A DNA stretch of 6,700 nt, taken from NCBI GenBank assembly GCA_050742255.1, contig JBOGHU010000047.1, positions 1 through 6,700 on the forward strand. Direction: 5' to 3'. Numbering within the stretch: the stretch's first letter is position 1; each line of letters opens with the position of its first letter. The position numbers were made by a program, and so were the translations under genes. This document shows, piece after piece, positions 5,148-6,700 of this stretch. The notes beneath the pieces were generated by a model that worked only from the letters and a program-made list of their open reading frames with translations, did no database searches and had not been told where the DNA came from. This stretch comes from JBOGHU01 sp050742255 (GTDB lineage: Bacteria; Actinomycetota; Acidimicrobiia; Acidimicrobiales; CADCSY01).

Positions 5148-6230
5148 TCAGATCAACCCCTTGCGTCTGGCCTCCTCCCTGTCCCGCTGGAACTGCCCGA
5201 AGTCCTCCGAGAAGGAGTGGACGCCCCGCTCGTCGGTCAGCACGAAGTACAGCCAGGGGCCCGGCTCGGGGTTGAGGGCCGCCTCGAGGGAGGCCCTGCC
5301 GGGGATGGCGATGGGGGTGGGCGGCAGCCCGACGACGCTGCGGGTGTTGTAGGGCGAGTCGACCGCCAGGTCGGAGCGGGTGAGAGACCCCCCCCGGCGG
5401 CCCAGGGCGTAGTAGACGGTGGCGTCGATCCCGAGGGACATCTCCGCCTGCAGGCGGTTGTAGATGACCCGGCCGATCTTGGCCCTGTCGTCGTCGACCT
5501 TGGCCTCGGCCTCTATCAGCGAGGCCACGATGACGGTCTCGTAGGGGCTCAGCCCGGTGCGGGCGACGGCGTCGTCGTAGCCCAGCTCGCCCGCCACCGA
5601 GTCGAAGGTGTCGACCATGCGCTGGAGCAGACGGGTCTCGGTCTGGGTCTCGTCCACCTCGTAGGTCTCGGGGAACAGCAGGCCCTCCAGCGACGTGGTC
5701 CCCTCCGCCTGGAAGCGGGACCGCACGGTGGCCTGGCCGGCGGCCTCCAAGAACCGCTCACCCGACAGCCACTCCACGTCGTCGACCGCGGCGGCCACCT
5801 CCTTCAGGGTGATGCCCTCGGGGACGGTGAGCCGCGACGACGTCAGCTGGGGCCCCTCCCCGAGGGCCTCGACCACATCCCCCATGGCCGAGCTCTCCCG
5901 GAGCTCGTAGCGGCCGGCCTGGAAGGGACCGCCTCCGTTGATGATCACGAAGTAGCGGAAGATGCGGCCGTCGCTGACGACCCCCTCGTCGGCGAGGAGG
6001 TGGGCGATGTCGGTGGTCGTGGCCCCGTCGGGGATCATGACGCTAACCCGCTCCCCGGGATCCCCCGGCGGGTCGATCTGGCGCTGGACCCACAGCGCGG
6101 CCACGCCCAGCCCCAGCACCACCACCACCAGCACCGCTCCCAGGGCCCACAGGACCCGACCCGCCCGCTGCGGTCGGCGGGGCCGGGGCGGCGGGACGGC
6201 CTCACCCCCGTCGAAGAGCGGCCCGCTCAT
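5148..6230 (-). CDS. mltG: Endolytic peptidoglycan transglycosylase MltG (YceG family)
   Basis: Cleaves nascent glycan strands inside the chain and is thought to act as a terminase of peptidoglycan synthesis at the membrane. The 360-residue protein has a short basic, proline-rich cytoplasmic tail (1-24), one membrane segment (about 25-48) and an extracellular part. A LysM-like region follows at about 62-130, then the YceG catalytic domain with EGLLFPETY at 182-190. The catalytic glutamate is Glu240 in ASLIEAEAKV, equivalent by motif to Glu218 of E. coli MltG. NRLQAEMSLGIDATVYYALG lies at 258-277, and DSPYNTR and GLPPTPIAIPG at 291-311. All family blocks are present, so it should be active. 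The ATG start is one base after the ruvX stop, with a G-rich Shine-Dalgarno inside the ruvX end. The long cytoplasmic domain of some streptomycete homologues is absent. A run of eight G lies in the codons for Gly280-Gly281. Confidence 0.95.
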   Translation of the reverse strand: MSGPLFDGGEAVPPPRPRRPQRAGRVLWALGAVLVVVVLGLGVAALWVQRQIDPPGDPGERVSVMIPDGATTTDIAHLLADEGVVSDGRIFRYFVIINGGGPFQAGRYELRESSAMGDVVEALGEGPQLTSSRLTVPEGITLKEVAAAVDDVEWLSGERFLEAAGQATVRSRFQAEGTTSLEGLLFPETYEVDETQTETRLLQRMVDTFDSVAGELGYDDAVARTGLSPYETVIVASLIEAEAKVDDDRAKIGRVIYNRLQAEMSLGIDATVYYALGRRGGSLTRSDLAVDSPYNTRSVVGLPPTPIAIPGRASLEAALNPEPGPWLYFVLTDERGVHSFSEDFGQFQRDREEARRKGLI

Positions 6231-6231
6231 C

Positions 6232-6690
6232 TCATCCCCCCTCTCGGGTTCGCCGGTCCAACCAGGACTGCAGCATCACCGCCGCCGCCACCTGGTCGAT
6301 CCCCGCCCGCCGGGCCTCGGGCCTGGCACCGATCTCCCGCAGCGAACGCTCGGCCGCCACCGTGGTGAGGCGCTCGTCGTGCACCTCCACGGGGACCTCG
6401 AGGTGCCGCCGCAGGTCGTCGACCTCGGCCATGACCTGGCGGGCCGCCGGGCCCGCCTCGCCCCCGAGGGTGAGCGGCAGGCCCACGACCACCCGGACCG
6501 CCCCCACCTCGCCCACGATCCCGGCGATGGCCCGGTGGTCGCCGGCCCGCCGCCGGCCCCGGCGGAGCACCCGGCGGGGCGTGGCCAGCCTGCCGGCGGG
6601 ATCGCTCACCGCCACGCCGATCCGCCTGCCGCCGAGGTCGATCCCCACCACCCTCCCCCTCCGCTCGCCCCCCGGGCCGGTGGGCCTCAC
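6232..6690 (-). CDS. ruvX: Putative pre-16S rRNA nuclease / Holliday junction resolvase-like protein (YqgF/RuvX)
   Basis: RNase H-fold protein of the YqgF family, linked to 16S rRNA 5' end maturation in E. coli and originally proposed as a Holliday junction resolvase. Conserved blocks seen: GIDLGGRRIGVAVSDP at 16-31 with metal-binding Asp18; RVVVGLPLTLGG at 66-77; HDERLTTVAAE at 104-114; and IDQVAAAVMLQSWLD at 131-145 with Asp132. The length of 152 is normal. The start is uncertain. The GTG at 6690 has only a weak upstream sequence, and the frame is open to the window edge. GTG codons at 6651 and 6648 directly follow a strong purine-rich GGAGGGGGAGG (6662-6652) and would give a protein starting VVGIDLGG, which also suits the family. 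In related genomes alaS precedes this gene, and it would end just outside the window. The stop is one base from the mltG start. Confidence 0.92.
   Translation of the reverse strand: MRPTGPGGERRGRVVGIDLGGRRIGVAVSDPAGRLATPRRVLRRGRRRAGDHRAIAGIVGEVGAVRVVVGLPLTLGGEAGPAARQVMAEVDDLRRHLEVPVEVHDERLTTVAAERSLREIGARPEARRAGIDQVAAAVMLQSWLDRRTREGG
6235..6243 (-). promoter_or_regulatory. Shine-Dalgarno of mltG inside the ruvX end
   Basis: A purine run ending in GAGGGGGGA on the minus strand (6243-6235) precedes the mltG ATG at 6230 by four bases after its last A. It lies in the last ruvX codons. An out-of-frame ATG at 6235 overlaps the ruvX stop, but the ATG at 6230 is the one in frame with mltG. Confidence 0.65.
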
Positions 6691-6700
6691 GGCCCTGCCG

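Noticed and set aside
3560..5275. A 571-codon plus-strand frame antisense to pilD and aroE
   Set aside because: Same cause: a shadow of third-position G/C bias, rich in Gly, Gln and His, with no recognisable domain; the minus-strand genes have full motif sets.
5031..6368. A 445-codon plus-strand frame antisense to mltG
   Set aside because: mltG on the other strand has every YceG motif; this frame has no domain, no ribosome site and a composition typical of shadows.
1..6700. A novel defence, mobile or biosynthetic system
   Set aside because: Every gene belongs to a well-known housekeeping family in a conserved order; no hypothetical gene, integrase, transposase, toxin pair or repeat array is present.

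Overview
The window is a tightly packed, single-direction housekeeping cluster from a very G+C-rich bacterium. All nine genes lie on the minus strand, so transcription runs from the right end of the window to the left. Base composition is strongly G/C at third codon positions, seven of nine genes appear to start with GTG, and the gene order matches the mycobacterial block from alaS to efp. These point to an actinobacterium in the broad sense (Actinomycetota). I cannot name the class or genus from the sequence; a lineage outside the well-known mycobacteria and streptomycetes is possible.

In order of transcription: ruvX (6690 to 6232; Holliday junction resolvase-like / pre-16S rRNA nuclease), mltG (6230 to 5148; endolytic peptidoglycan transglycosylase), aroE (5125 to 4271; shikimate dehydrogenase), a type IV prepilin peptidase (4225 to 3473), aroC (3446 to 2286; chorismate synthase), aroK (2272 to 1766; shikimate kinase), aroB (1769 to 759; 3-dehydroquinate synthase), aroQ (762 to 301; type II 3-dehydroquinase), and the first 93 codons of an M24-family Xaa-Pro aminopeptidase (280 to 1, running off the left edge). 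No stretch above 45 bases lacks a gene, and I found no RNA gene, insertion sequence, CRISPR array, phage gene or convincing terminator.

Five of the seven shikimate pathway enzymes are here: AroB, AroQ, AroE, AroK and AroC. The first enzyme (DAHP synthase) and EPSP synthase (AroA) are not in the window. aroK-aroB and aroB-aroQ overlap by four bases (GTGA), which implies translational coupling. ruvX-mltG are separated by one base. The two largest gaps, before the prepilin peptidase and before aroC, each hold a TAnnnT -10 element 7 or 8 bases upstream of a GTG start that has no convincing Shine-Dalgarno sequence. This is the arrangement of leaderless actinobacterial promoters, so the cluster may be read as several overlapping transcripts rather than one.

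I do not see a previously undescribed system. The points worth a second look are the two candidate leaderless promoters, a one-base-loop G-quadruplex motif beside one of them, a 12-bp in-frame tandem repeat at the aroK 3' end, and an unusually short zinc-ligand loop in the prepilin peptidase.
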